From positions 1 through 23,458 of the IMG/VR virus record IMGVR_UViG_3300025030_000421: DNA of 23,458 nucleotides; one strand, 5' to 3'. The notes under the pieces were generated by a model that was not told the origin of the DNA, did not search any database, and worked only from the letters and a program-made list of their open reading frames with translations. Origin of the DNA: a virus. Shown piece by piece: positions 7,002 through 15,674 of this stretch. Made by a program: the position numbers and the translations under genes. How positions within the stretch are numbered: position 1 is the first letter of the stretch; the number at the start of each line of letters is the position of its first letter.

Positions 7002-7400
7002 ATGGCGATCAGGAACGTCCCGAGAGAGACAACCCTAACGATGAAGGTGGCGGTCAGCGGTGAGGAACGGGAAGGCGACTTCACCTTTCGGCGCCCTACG
7101 CTCGCAGACCGCGCGCGCATCGGCGGCACGGCCACGCGACTGTCTGGCGGCGCGAACGAGGTGGCCGTGTCTCGCGCGGCCGCGCAGGTCATGGCCGAGT
7201 TGCTCGTCTGCGTGAAACGCGACGACGACGGCAAGCCGATGTGGCCCGACTGGTTCGACTTCGACAAGATGGACGACGAGGACACCGCGGCGCTGTTCGC
7301 CGTGTACGGGGAGTTTGCCAAGTGGCGCGACACCTTTCGCGCCGGACGACCCACCGGGACTCTTGCGAGCGGCGAAACCGGGAAGCCGCCCGCTGCCTGA
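7002..7400 (+). CDS. Tail assembly chaperone, first frame (gpG-like)
   Basis: This 132-residue, fairly acidic protein lies between the tube region and the tape measure, the standard place of the tail assembly chaperone. It begins TTLTMKVAVSGEEREGDFTFRRPTLADRARIG, which resembles chaperones of contractile-tailed phages, and its middle is helical (WPDWFDFDKMDDEDTAALFAVYGEFAKW). TAGGAGGT at 6987-6994 is a near-perfect ribosome site. The end overlaps an open frame that continues to 7779 and lacks a convincing start of its own, so a fused product by ribosomal frameshifting is likely. The free and fused forms would bind the tape measure and recruit tube subunits; neither is expected in the finished virion. 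Confidence 0.75.
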   Translation: MAIRNVPRETTLTMKVAVSGEEREGDFTFRRPTLADRARIGGTATRLSGGANEVAVSRAAAQVMAELLVCVKRDDDGKPMWPDWFDFDKMDDEDTAALFAVYGEFAKWRDTFRAGRPTGTLASGETGKPPAA

Positions 7401-7779
7401 GCAACTGCTCGAAATCGCGCGCCGCAATCTCTCCGACGACTGGGCGCGTCGGTTCATCTGCAAGAAGTACGGCATCCCGCACACCGATCCGCGTCTCGAC
7501 GCGATGACAGACGCAGAGATTGCCGTCGAGTTCCTCGAAGACGAGATCGAGTCCGGCCGCATCGCGCTTGGCGCAAACGGTCAACTCATCAAGCGCGTCG
7601 AGATGGAGGGCGGCGACGTGGTAATGTACGTCACCGGCGACATCGAGATCGACGCGTTGGAGCGTGCGGCGGCTGCCGAGGAGGTGCGGTTCGTGCGTGC
7701 CGCACGCGAGGCGGGCATCGACCCCTTCGACGAGGAAGCCGGCGACGACGGCGAGGAGAACCTGCTCCATGGCCGATGA
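7363..7779 (+). CDS. Tail assembly chaperone, second frame (gpT-like extension)
   Basis: The frame is open from upstream of 7315 to the TGA at 7777-7779 and overlaps the previous gene's end. No ATG or GTG with a ribosome site lies near its 5' end: candidates are TTG 7315 and TTG 7363 (GGGA three to six bases before the latter). The recognisable part begins LPEQLLEIARRNLSDDWARRFICKKYGIPHTDPRLDAMTDAEIAVEFLEDEIES, typical of the C-terminal part of chaperone fusions, and it ends in an acidic tail (DPFDEEAGDDGEENLL). It lies in the +1 (equally -2) frame relative to the first part, so expression by programmed frameshift is more likely than independent initiation. The 5' boundary given is therefore only nominal. 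Confidence 0.65.
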   Translation: MRAAKPGSRPLPEQLLEIARRNLSDDWARRFICKKYGIPHTDPRLDAMTDAEIAVEFLEDEIESGRIALGANGQLIKRVEMEGGDVVMYVTGDIEIDALERAAAAEEVRFVRAAREAGIDPFDEEAGDDGEENLLHGR

Positions 7780-9616
7780 AGCGAAAATCTCAATCGGCGC
7801 CGACACGCGGGACGCGTCGAAGGCGCAGCGCGAGATCAACGACGGCTGGAGCGAGATGGCCGAGCAACTCGGCCGTGTGGCGTCTGGTGGGCAGATCGCG
7901 GGCGAGAAACTGACCGACGCGCTGCGCTCGTTCGCCGAACTACTCAAAGGCAGCGGCGTCGAGATCAAGGACGTGCTCGCGTCGTTCCGTGAGTGGGAAC
8001 GGATGCTGGGGCGCATCGAGCAGCGCAACGACCGACTGCGCCAGCAGCAGGAGCGCGCGGCGCGTGCTACGCCTGGTTTCGCAGGCGCGTTTGCGGCGCA
8101 GGTGGGCGGCGCGCTTCCCGGGCTTCCGTTCGTCGGCATGGGGTTCGGGGCCGCGCACGCCGGGTGGCAGACGTATCAGCGTGGACAAGGCGCCTACGTG
8201 CCCCCAGGCGCGCCGAGCGCGGGTGGCAGCGCAGGGGGCGCGGCGGCAGGGGCCGCAGCAGGTGCCGCAGTGGGGGCGCCGCTTGGTCCGGGTGGCATGG
8301 TCGTCGGCACCGCGCTCGGCACGGGCATCGGGTACCTCGTCGCCAACCTCATCTCGTCGGGGCTCGGCAAAGCCAGCGAGTTGTACCAGCAGGCAGGGCA
8401 GTACCAGCAGTCTGTACTCGCCGCGCGCGCGGCGACCGGGATGGGCGCGGCGCCGTTCGCCGACCCGCACCGCAACGTGTTCAGCGGTATGGGTTACTCC
8501 ATGCAGGACGTCACCGAGCGTCTCGCCGGCGAAGGCCGCGCGACCTACGGCGTCGGCGCGGGACGCATCGCCGATATGCTCGCGCGCGAGCGCGTGCTCG
8601 GCACGCCGGTCGAGGAACAAGCTGCGGCAACGCAGGCGATGCTGCCGCAAGGCATGGGCGCGCGCGGATCGGCGGGGATGCGCGGAGCGGCCTACGACCG
8701 CCTTCTGTCCGATGCGGTGAAAACGGGGTTTGAGCGCGCGCTGCCGCAGTACGCGTCAGTCATCGCGGGCGCGTTCGGCTCCTCGATGGCCGGTGTCACC
8801 GTGCGGCTCGATCAGGCGGCAGCGATGCAGTTGGAGTTCTCGCGCATGACCTCCGATCTCGCGCAACGCGCGGGATGGGGGCTGGGCGAGGCTGCCACGC
8901 TGACCGCGCAGGGCGCGGGGGCGGGCGAGCGCATGTTCCGCTCGTTCTCGTCGGGCGGCGGCGACCCGTACACGCAGGCCATGACGTTTCGCGCGATGGG
9001 CGGCAAGGGCGGGGCGGAGGGCTACAACGAATTCCTCGACCGTCTTGACGTGATCCGCCACGGCTCGCCGGCCGAACGCACGCAGGCGCTCGCACCCGTA
9101 TTCCGCTCGATGTTCGGAGGGTTGAAGGGCCGAGGTGCCGCAGGCGAACTCGCCGGGCGCACGATGATGACGCGGTTTCAGAGCGAGTACGGGATCGACC
9201 TGTCGCAGTGGGCGGGCGGCGGGCCCGAAAGCGCGATGTGGCGGCAACTGGTGCAGTCTGGCGGTGAGATGCCAGAGGGCGGCTTTGCCGGGTTCGCTGC
9301 TGGGGGCAACGTTGGGCGCGGTATCGCAGCGCCGCCGCGCGGAGACGCGCTTATCGTTGCGGCGCGAAACATGGTGAACGAGAGCGGGTCCATCGTGCGC
9401 ACGTCGGCGGAGACGTTTGACAGGACGCTCTTGGCGTCCACGGGCGTCGTGACGAAGTTCGGCAACGCGTTGCAGGAACTCACTGGGAAGCTCGCCGACT
9501 ACACGCACCGGATCGAGGGGTACTTCTCGCAGAGCAGCGCACCGCTCGGCGGCGTGCCGCCGCCTGCTGGTACTGACGAGCCGGTATCGAGCGCAGGGGC
9601 GATGTTCTCTCGCTGA
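7769..9616 (+). CDS. Tape measure protein
   Basis: Start chosen at ATG 7769, which has GAGGAGA at 7753-7759 and overlaps the chaperone's end by 11 bp; the longer frame upstream has no such support. The 615-residue product is helical at its N-terminus (residues 20-100, with a charged coiled-coil-like stretch REWERMLGRIEQRNDRLRQQQERAAR). It then has a long Gly/Ala hydrophobic segment (about 151-200) that could cross a membrane, and a Gly- and Met-rich remainder. Position after the chaperone pair and before the hub is diagnostic. Tape measures set tail length at roughly 0.15 nm per residue, so about 90 nm is expected, a short to medium myovirus tail. No lysozyme or peptidase motif was seen. Confidence 0.8.
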   Translation: MADEAKISIGADTRDASKAQREINDGWSEMAEQLGRVASGGQIAGEKLTDALRSFAELLKGSGVEIKDVLASFREWERMLGRIEQRNDRLRQQQERAARATPGFAGAFAAQVGGALPGLPFVGMGFGAAHAGWQTYQRGQGAYVPPGAPSAGGSAGGAAAGAAAGAAVGAPLGPGGMVVGTALGTGIGYLVANLISSGLGKASELYQQAGQYQQSVLAARAATGMGAAPFADPHRNVFSGMGYSMQDVTERLAGEGRATYGVGAGRIADMLARERVLGTPVEEQAAATQAMLPQGMGARGSAGMRGAAYDRLLSDAVKTGFERALPQYASVIAGAFGSSMAGVTVRLDQAAAMQLEFSRMTSDLAQRAGWGLGEAATLTAQGAGAGERMFRSFSSGGGDPYTQAMTFRAMGGKGGAEGYNEFLDRLDVIRHGSPAERTQALAPVFRSMFGGLKGRGAAGELAGRTMMTRFQSEYGIDLSQWAGGGPESAMWRQLVQSGGEMPEGGFAGFAAGGNVGRGIAAPPRGDALIVAARNMVNESGSIVRTSAETFDRTLLASTGVVTKFGNALQELTGKLADYTHRIEGYFSQSSAPLGGVPPPAGTDEPVSSAGAMFSR

Positions 9617-9621
9617 CGCTC

Positions 9622-11169
9622 ATGTGGCGCAAACGCACACGCACGCTCCACCGCGCGCGATTCTTCACGTGGAATGGCGGGCTGGTGTTCGACGTGTTTG
9701 CGGATCTCGTCGGTGTGTCCGTCAGCAAAGACATCAGCGGGCGCACGTCGTTCTCACTCACGATGCGACCGCGCAGCATCCGCGACGTGACGCAGGCGAA
9801 GACGTGGCGCAGCGGCCAGCGCTACATGGACGTCCTGCGGCCGAACGACTGGGTCTGGATCGACATCGACCCCGGCGACGGCACGGGGCAGGAGAGCGTC
9901 GTCATCGGGCTCGTGGACGAGGTGCGCGAGAGCGTCACGCTCAACGAGGGCGGTGTCAGGATGTCGGCCGTCACCGTCACCGGAAGCGGCTGGCAAAAGG
10001 TGTTCGAGCGCACCACGATGCTGTGCAGCCCGTTCGTGATGGACAGCATTCCGAATGCCGCGTGGCTCGTGGCGAAAAAGCCGCAATGGCAGGATTTCAC
10101 CTCGTGCCGCGATGCGATGGAGTCCACGCTCAACGCGTTCTACAAGCCGCTGACGGCGGCCGACGCAACGACGCCGGAAGACATCGCGGCGATCCAGCAG
10201 GCCGCAGCGGCAGTGAGTACAGCAACAGGTCTTGTGACCGACCAGTTCCTCGGGCAGTTCGAGGTCCCGGTGCTGCGCAAGCCGGTGGTGGACTTCGTGC
10301 GCCGCCTCTACGCCGACTTGCCCGACAAGACGTGGGCGAACCCGCAGTCGTGGTTCAGCCTCGTCGCCACAGGCGCATCCGTGCTGAGCGTCTTGCAGCA
10401 GTTCTCGAACCCGGTGATGAATGAGTTGCTGTTCGACGTGCGCGGCGTGAACGAGGCGCCGCCGAGCGCCGACCCGCTCGGGCCGCTCGTCGGGTACTCG
10501 TCCAGCGCCGACCTGCGTACGCTCGCCGACGCCATCGCCTACACGCACCCGGAGAAGACAGGCGGCACGCGCGTTCTCTCGACTCCGGTGATGGTGTGGC
10601 GCCGCCGCCCGGTGTATGAGCCGGAACTGCTCGCGCTCGCGGTCGAGCCGCGCAGTTACGCCGAAGCCGCAGCGTGGAACATCGGGCGCAGCGACGCCGA
10701 CCTCATCAACTTCCGCACGTTGCAGCCGCCGACGGGCGTGACGGGCGAGGCGTACCTCGCCACGCTGCCACCCGAGACGTTCCGCATCGACCTCGCCAGC
10801 GTACGCCGGCACGGGCTGCGCGCCTCCGAGACGAAGGCGTCGTCGTGGGAGGGCGACCGCCCCGCCGAGACGCTCTCAGCGAACGAACGCTGGATGCTGC
10901 GACTTGCCGACGAAGCGCGGTGCCGCACGGATCTGCTGTCGGGGTCCATCACGTTTCCGCGCTTCGTCCCGAAGACGCGCATCGGCGACGCGTTGCTCAT
11001 GGTGCGGCCGGACGGCGCCTGCGACCTGTTCTACGTCGAAGGGGTCGGGTACACTTGGTCGTCGCCGGGACGCGGCACGCACACGTTCGAGGTGACGCGC
11101 GGCCGGAAAGTGGGCGACAAGCCGGAGGGCACAGACCCCCGGTTCAACGTCGTTCCGAGGGTCGGGTGA
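9622..11169 (+). CDS. Baseplate hub protein (gp27/gpD-like)
   Basis: This 515-residue protein follows the tape measure and precedes the spike, the usual hub position. Residues 75-130 read as a hub-type beta barrel: NDWVWIDIDPGDGTGQ, then VVIGLVDEVRESV, then MSAVTVTGSGWQKVFERT. The C-terminal region repeats a barrel-like pattern (TRIGDALLMVRPDG, LFYVEGVGYTWSSPGRGTHTFEVTRGRKVG). The hub forms the trimeric platform that carries the spike and starts tube assembly. The ATG at 9622 lies five bases after the tape-measure stop without a clear Shine-Dalgarno sequence, so translation may depend on coupling. Its TGA overlaps the spike's ATG (11169), fitting equimolar synthesis of hub and spike. Confidence 0.75.
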   Translation: MWRKRTRTLHRARFFTWNGGLVFDVFADLVGVSVSKDISGRTSFSLTMRPRSIRDVTQAKTWRSGQRYMDVLRPNDWVWIDIDPGDGTGQESVVIGLVDEVRESVTLNEGGVRMSAVTVTGSGWQKVFERTTMLCSPFVMDSIPNAAWLVAKKPQWQDFTSCRDAMESTLNAFYKPLTAADATTPEDIAAIQQAAAAVSTATGLVTDQFLGQFEVPVLRKPVVDFVRRLYADLPDKTWANPQSWFSLVATGASVLSVLQQFSNPVMNELLFDVRGVNEAPPSADPLGPLVGYSSSADLRTLADAIAYTHPEKTGGTRVLSTPVMVWRRRPVYEPELLALAVEPRSYAEAAAWNIGRSDADLINFRTLQPPTGVTGEAYLATLPPETFRIDLASVRRHGLRASETKASSWEGDRPAETLSANERWMLRLADEARCRTDLLSGSITFPRFVPKTRIGDALLMVRPDGACDLFYVEGVGYTWSSPGRGTHTFEVTRGRKVGDKPEGTDPRFNVVPRVG

Positions 11170-11915
11170 TGCGCACGCAGGCCGGCACACGGGTCGAGGC
11201 GAGCGTGAGGCGGCAGGGGCAGCGCCCGCTCGTCTCCTCCACGCCGTTCCCCGAAGTCGGCGTGGTGCTGCGCGCGCTCCCGCGCGACCACGCGGACAAC
11301 CGCTCGAAGGCCTACGTGGAACTCGACGTGTTCGTGCCGCGGTTCTACGTCACGTTGAAAAACGTGCCGATGGCGCAGCCCGCCGGGTACCAGTCGAGCG
11401 ACGGTGAGGAGTTTCTGCCCGCCGGGCTACCCGGGCAGGTCGTGGAGCCGCTCACCGACGCGAAACTCGCGGGGGCGCCGCGCTGCATCGTGGATTTCCT
11501 CGGCGGGCACTCGCCTGTCGTGCGCGCGTTCCTGCCGTTCGCGCCGAGCAAGCCGGGCTACGGCGTCGCAGTGGCCGACGGCCGCGCGCGCAAGATGCGG
11601 TGGCGCGGCACCACCGTCACCATCGCCGACAACGGCGCGGTGACGGTGCAGGCGAACGCGGGAGCGAACGTCAACGTCACCGGGGCGAACGTGGTCGTCA
11701 ACGGTGGGACGCTTGGCGCGGCGCGCGACACCGACCCGGTGCATCTCGACTACAGCGCGGCCAACGCCGCGTGGGCCGCGTTCTTCTCCGCTGTCGCTAC
11801 GCAACTCGACGGGCTGCCCGGCGGCGGCGGGCAGACGGCGCTCTACAACGCCGCGAAGGCCGCTGGGATGGACGGCGAGATCGATGGCGGGAGCAGCACG
11901 GTGAAGGTGGGCTGA
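11169..11915 (+). CDS. Baseplate central spike protein (gpV-like)
   Basis: The start is ATG 11169, overlapping the hub stop. The 248-residue protein has an N-terminal part consistent with an OB-like fold (about 25-125) and a short beta-helix (about 145-182) of repeated V/T-rich steps: TTVTIADNGAVTV, NVNVTG, NVVVNGG. This is followed by GAARDTDPVHLDY, which resembles the A-R-x-x-D-P-V motif that follows spike helices in many contractile tails. Three copies would form the membrane-piercing needle under the hub. The tip is a Gly/Ala-rich helical tail (190-248). No HxH iron-binding tip motif is seen, unlike P2 gpV. Confidence 0.75.
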   Translation: MRTQAGTRVEASVRRQGQRPLVSSTPFPEVGVVLRALPRDHADNRSKAYVELDVFVPRFYVTLKNVPMAQPAGYQSSDGEEFLPAGLPGQVVEPLTDAKLAGAPRCIVDFLGGHSPVVRAFLPFAPSKPGYGVAVADGRARKMRWRGTTVTIADNGAVTVQANAGANVNVTGANVVVNGGTLGAARDTDPVHLDYSAANAAWAAFFSAVATQLDGLPGGGGQTALYNAAKAAGMDGEIDGGSSTVKVG

Positions 11916-11919
11916 CGCG

Positions 11920-13944
11920 ATGCTGACGCTGCGCAACACGCCGCCGACCGCGGCCAACTGGACAACAGATGGCGGCTACGCGCTCGCGCTCATCGTCAAC
12001 GGCAAGTGCTCGCGTTCGTTCGCTTTCCCCGTGCCGCCGCAGGAGATCGAGGACAGCGACACGTTCAGCACGTTCATCCAACCGACGCAGGAGGACAACG
12101 ACTTCTACGTGGAGCGCGTCGGCGTCGGGACAAAAGAGATCGCCATCGGCGGCTCGATGGGCGTCGTGCCCACGCAGTCGGCAGTGCAACAGATGTTCGG
12201 ACGCGGCGCGGATCTCGGCGCGCCGTTCGGCGGCAGTTTCAACATCGCCCGAAAACTCGGCCTGACGAACTCGGACGAGAAGACCGGGTTCTACTACTTC
12301 CACGACCTCTACTCGCTGCTCGCGCAGTACGCGGCGCAACGCACGGACGACGACGTGCAGGCGCAACTGCACTTCTACAGCTTCCGCGACGAGGAGTGGT
12401 ACGTCGTCGAACCCATCGCGTTCACACGTTCGCGCAACGCGCGCTCGCCGATGGCCTACCGTTACCGTTTGCGACTGCGCGTGGTCGGTGTGACGAAGCG
12501 CGTGCGAACACCGGAGAACAAGGAGAACTGGGCGCTCGGCGCGCTGCGCCGCTACCGAATGCTCACGGCGGCAGTCCACAACACTGCGTTGCTTGTCTCG
12601 CAGGTCGGTGCTGTGCCTGCGGCGATCGGCGTGCCGAATGTCGCGCGGTCGTTCTCGAACGCAGTCAACGACCTGCTCGGCGTCGGTCCGGCGCTCGTGG
12701 ACGGTGTCAACTACTTCGCCTCGACCGTCGGCCTCGCGCCGTTCATGGACGCCGACAGCGTGTCGCGCTGGTGGCAGGACTCGGTGACCAACGGCGAGTT
12801 CTGGAGCAAGGACAAGAAATACTGGTCGGACCTCAAGCGGCGGCTCGATTTCGAGTCCGGTGCGCTCGCGCCGACCTCGCGCAATATCGCTGACCGACTC
12901 GTGCCTGCTGCGCAGGCGCTCGCGACGAGCGGCGAGACGGGGCTGCACACCGCCGACAACGAGGACGCGGCCTACGCGACGTACTCGCTCGGGATGGACG
13001 TGTGGCGGCAGTCACTCGTTGCGCTCGGCGCGCGACCGTTCGCCGAGACCGACTACTCGGCCGGTGTGTCTGCGCAGGAGCAGGAAGACTTCTTCGCTGC
13101 GCGCAACGGCAGCGCGGGGCTGCTCGACGACGTGGACGTGGCCATCGCAGGCGAGTTCAACCGCACGAATCCCGCCAACCCGACCACTGCGACGGCCGCT
13201 GCGCGCGTCGTGCAGCGGTATCCGCGCATGGTGGACGAGACGGCGGGGTCGTCGCTCGACGCGTTCCGCCGCGGCGCCCTCGGCACACGCGACCCGGCAA
13301 CCTACGGGCTGCTGCGCACCGTCACGGTCGAGGCGGGCGACACGCCGCAGTCGCTCGCGGTGCGCGTGTTCGGCGACTGGCGCCGGTACCGCGAGGTCAT
13401 CGTCATCAACGACCTGCGCGCACCGTACTTCTCCAAGAGCGGCGCGCCGCACACCGTCGCACCCGGCGGCGTGGTGTACGTGCCCGCCGACGGCGTGACT
13501 GCGACACCGTTGCGGACCGTCAGCGACTACGAAACGTCGCAGCACCGGCTTACCTCGGTCACGTTGCAGTCGTTCGCGCTCGGCGTAGACGTTCAAGTGC
13601 GCGACGGCGCGCTCGTGCTGACACCGCAACGAGATCTCGCGCTCGTGGCCGGTGTCGAAGCGTTCACGCAGAACATCGGCACGCGGCTGCGCACACTCGC
13701 CTCGGCGCTCTACACGGAGCCCGCGTTCGGCATTCCCGCCGACGTGGGGCACAAGGACAAGTCGGGGTCCGCCACGCTGTGGCGCGGGTTCCTGCTGTCG
13801 GCCATCGCTTCGGACGACCGTGTGGAGCGCGTCGAAAGCGTCGAGACGCGGACGGAAGGCACGGTCGCAACGTACCGCGTAGCCTTGCGGCTGCGCGGGC
13901 TGGACAACTCGCTCGTCACGAGCGGGCGGCTGTTGCAGTGGTAG
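11920..13944 (+). CDS. Baseplate protein joining a LysM domain to a gp25-like wedge domain
   Basis: This 674-residue protein has at least three parts. Residues 20-200 form a beta-rich domain (FAFPVPPQEIEDSDTFS..., GTKEIAIGGSMG, AYRYRLRLRVVGV) like the N-terminal domains of LysM tail proteins of contractile systems. Residues 200-455 are mostly helical and unrecognised. Residues 466-523 read as a LysM domain (TVTVEAGDTPQSLAVRVFGD, VIVINDLR, VAPGGVVYVPAD). Residues 570-660 match the gp25 wedge family (DLALVAGVEAFTQNIGTRLRTLASAL, FLLSAIASDDRVERVESVE, YRVALRLRGL). In T4, gp53 contains a LysM-like domain and gp25 is separate; here both lie in one chain. The likely job is to connect hub and wedges and nucleate the sheath. 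No separate gp25 gene was found in the window. Confidence 0.75.
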   Translation: MLTLRNTPPTAANWTTDGGYALALIVNGKCSRSFAFPVPPQEIEDSDTFSTFIQPTQEDNDFYVERVGVGTKEIAIGGSMGVVPTQSAVQQMFGRGADLGAPFGGSFNIARKLGLTNSDEKTGFYYFHDLYSLLAQYAAQRTDDDVQAQLHFYSFRDEEWYVVEPIAFTRSRNARSPMAYRYRLRLRVVGVTKRVRTPENKENWALGALRRYRMLTAAVHNTALLVSQVGAVPAAIGVPNVARSFSNAVNDLLGVGPALVDGVNYFASTVGLAPFMDADSVSRWWQDSVTNGEFWSKDKKYWSDLKRRLDFESGALAPTSRNIADRLVPAAQALATSGETGLHTADNEDAAYATYSLGMDVWRQSLVALGARPFAETDYSAGVSAQEQEDFFAARNGSAGLLDDVDVAIAGEFNRTNPANPTTATAAARVVQRYPRMVDETAGSSLDAFRRGALGTRDPATYGLLRTVTVEAGDTPQSLAVRVFGDWRRYREVIVINDLRAPYFSKSGAPHTVAPGGVVYVPADGVTATPLRTVSDYETSQHRLTSVTLQSFALGVDVQVRDGALVLTPQRDLALVAGVEAFTQNIGTRLRTLASALYTEPAFGIPADVGHKDKSGSATLWRGFLLSAIASDDRVERVESVETRTEGTVATYRVALRLRGLDNSLVTSGRLLQW

Positions 13945-13967
13945 CCGCTCGCGCGTAAGGTGCCACC

Positions 13968-15668
13968 ATGAGGTTTCGCCCTCACACCTACTCCGAGATC
14001 ATCGAGGTCGCCAAGGCGATCTTCCGCGCGCGCACAGGCGTCGAGTTTCCGTTCCGTGACGGCGACATCCTGACGGCGCTCATCGAGACGTGCGCCATCC
14101 AGGACGATGAGCAGTACGCGCAGATCTCGCGCCTGCTCACTGAGCGGTCGTTGTTGTCGGCGCGTGGCGACGCGCTTGACGCCGAAGCACGCAAGTTCGG
14201 CGCGTACCGCGTTCCCGAGCAGGCGGCGGCTGGTGCGGTCAAGTTCACGCGTGACAGCGGCGCGGTGCCCGTGAATCCTGTCGCCATCCCGCCCGGCACT
14301 GTTGTTCTCGTTCCGGCCACGGCGACAACCGTCGCGGTCGAGTTCACAGTGGACGCGCCCGGGACGACTATCGCGGCTGGGCAGCCCGAATCGCCCTACG
14401 CGCCCATCACCGCGTCGGTGCCGGGCGAGAGTGGCAACGTGCCCGCGTCGTCCATCTCCGCGCTGGCCAGCCCGATCACCGGCGTTGCGACCGTCGTGCA
14501 GATCGTGGCGACGGTGGGCGGCCGGAACCGGGAGACGGACGAAGAACTGCGTGCGCGTGTCGTCGGGTCGTTGCAGTCGCTCGTGCGCGGCACAACCGTC
14601 GCGCTCGACACGGCAGCGCGCAACTGCGTCTCTCCCGGTTCGAAGGCGTGGGCGCAGATCGGGAGCGTTGCGGCGGCGGGCAACGAGGTGGACTACGAGG
14701 CCGTAACGCCGGGAGCCGAAGGCAACCAGCTCTACATCGACCACCTCGCTGGTGCGGGCGCTGTCGCGGTGACGGTGCATACGGACACACCGGCACCGGG
14801 GCAAACGACGGTGCGCGTGACGAACTGCACACACTCGTCAAACGCCATCGCGGCGGCGGTCAACGCACACGTGGTCGCTGCCACGCTTGTCACAGCCACG
14901 GGGCACAGCGCGGGAGCGAACGCGGTCGCGGCCGCGGCGGTGCCGCTGCTCGGCGGGCGACCGGTCGGCGAGAACGTCTCGGGCGCGCACGTCTACGAGA
15001 GTTTTGTCGCAGACACGGTGTACGCGTACATCGACAACGGCGACACCATTTCGTCCATCGGTCCGCGCTGTCCGGCGAGCCCCGACGAGGAGTTCTACAC
15101 CTACATCGCTACGGGCGGCGAGTTGTACGTGCGCATCCCGCGCTACCCCATCGACGCCGGGTACTCGCTGACGCTCAACGGCGGCGCGCTGGTGAGCGGT
15201 GTGGACTACTGGTTCGACACAACGAGCGGCATGGTCGTGCTGAACGCGACGCTCACAGCCGGTGACGTGCTGCGCGCGAACTTCGCGTGGTTCTCGGGGC
15301 TGCGTCGCTACGTGCAGCGCGTGCTTAACGGCGAGTACCCGGAGAACCCGACCGACTACCCCGGCTGGAAGCCGGCGGGGCAAGTGGTGAGCGTGCTGCC
15401 CATCACCAACATCCTGTCCATCGCTGTCGAGGGGTCGCTGACACACGACCCGGCGATGTCCGGTTCGTATTTGCGCGCGGAGGCCACGGCGCGCATCGCT
15501 GCGTACCTCGGTGCGCTCGATGTCGGAGACGTTGTGTATCGCACGCGACTGAGCGAACTGGTGATGTCGCTCCCTGGCGTGTTGAACTTCACGCTCACGC
15601 TGCCCGCGTTGGACGCGAACCCGACGTCCACGGGCATCGTGCGTGTAACGACGGTCACGATCTCGTAG
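13968..15668 (+). CDS. Baseplate J-like wedge protein (gp6-like) with a large insertion
   Basis: The 566-residue protein has TAAGGTG before the ATG. Residues 1-220 carry the baseplate J pattern: an N-terminal helix pair (YSEIIEVAKAIFRARTG, LLSARGDALDAEARKFGAYR), a strand region starting AAAGAVKFTRDSG, VPGESGNVPASSISAL, and GGRNRETDEELRARVVGSLQS. The family's C-terminal domain resumes at about 500 (RAEATARIAAYLGALDVGDVVYRTRLSELVMSLPGVLNF). Between them lie some 265 extra residues, including a GN...LLGG module (about 252-330) and the small beta module (about 396-444). Dimers of this family make the wedge arms that link hub to periphery and transmit the contraction signal. It immediately follows the gp25-like gene, as in most contractile phages. 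Confidence 0.8.
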   Translation: MRFRPHTYSEIIEVAKAIFRARTGVEFPFRDGDILTALIETCAIQDDEQYAQISRLLTERSLLSARGDALDAEARKFGAYRVPEQAAAGAVKFTRDSGAVPVNPVAIPPGTVVLVPATATTVAVEFTVDAPGTTIAAGQPESPYAPITASVPGESGNVPASSISALASPITGVATVVQIVATVGGRNRETDEELRARVVGSLQSLVRGTTVALDTAARNCVSPGSKAWAQIGSVAAAGNEVDYEAVTPGAEGNQLYIDHLAGAGAVAVTVHTDTPAPGQTTVRVTNCTHSSNAIAAAVNAHVVAATLVTATGHSAGANAVAAAAVPLLGGRPVGENVSGAHVYESFVADTVYAYIDNGDTISSIGPRCPASPDEEFYTYIATGGELYVRIPRYPIDAGYSLTLNGGALVSGVDYWFDTTSGMVVLNATLTAGDVLRANFAWFSGLRRYVQRVLNGEYPENPTDYPGWKPAGQVVSVLPITNILSIAVEGSLTHDPAMSGSYLRAEATARIAAYLGALDVGDVVYRTRLSELVMSLPGVLNFTLTLPALDANPTSTGIVRVTTVTIS

Positions 15669-15674
15669 CGCGCC

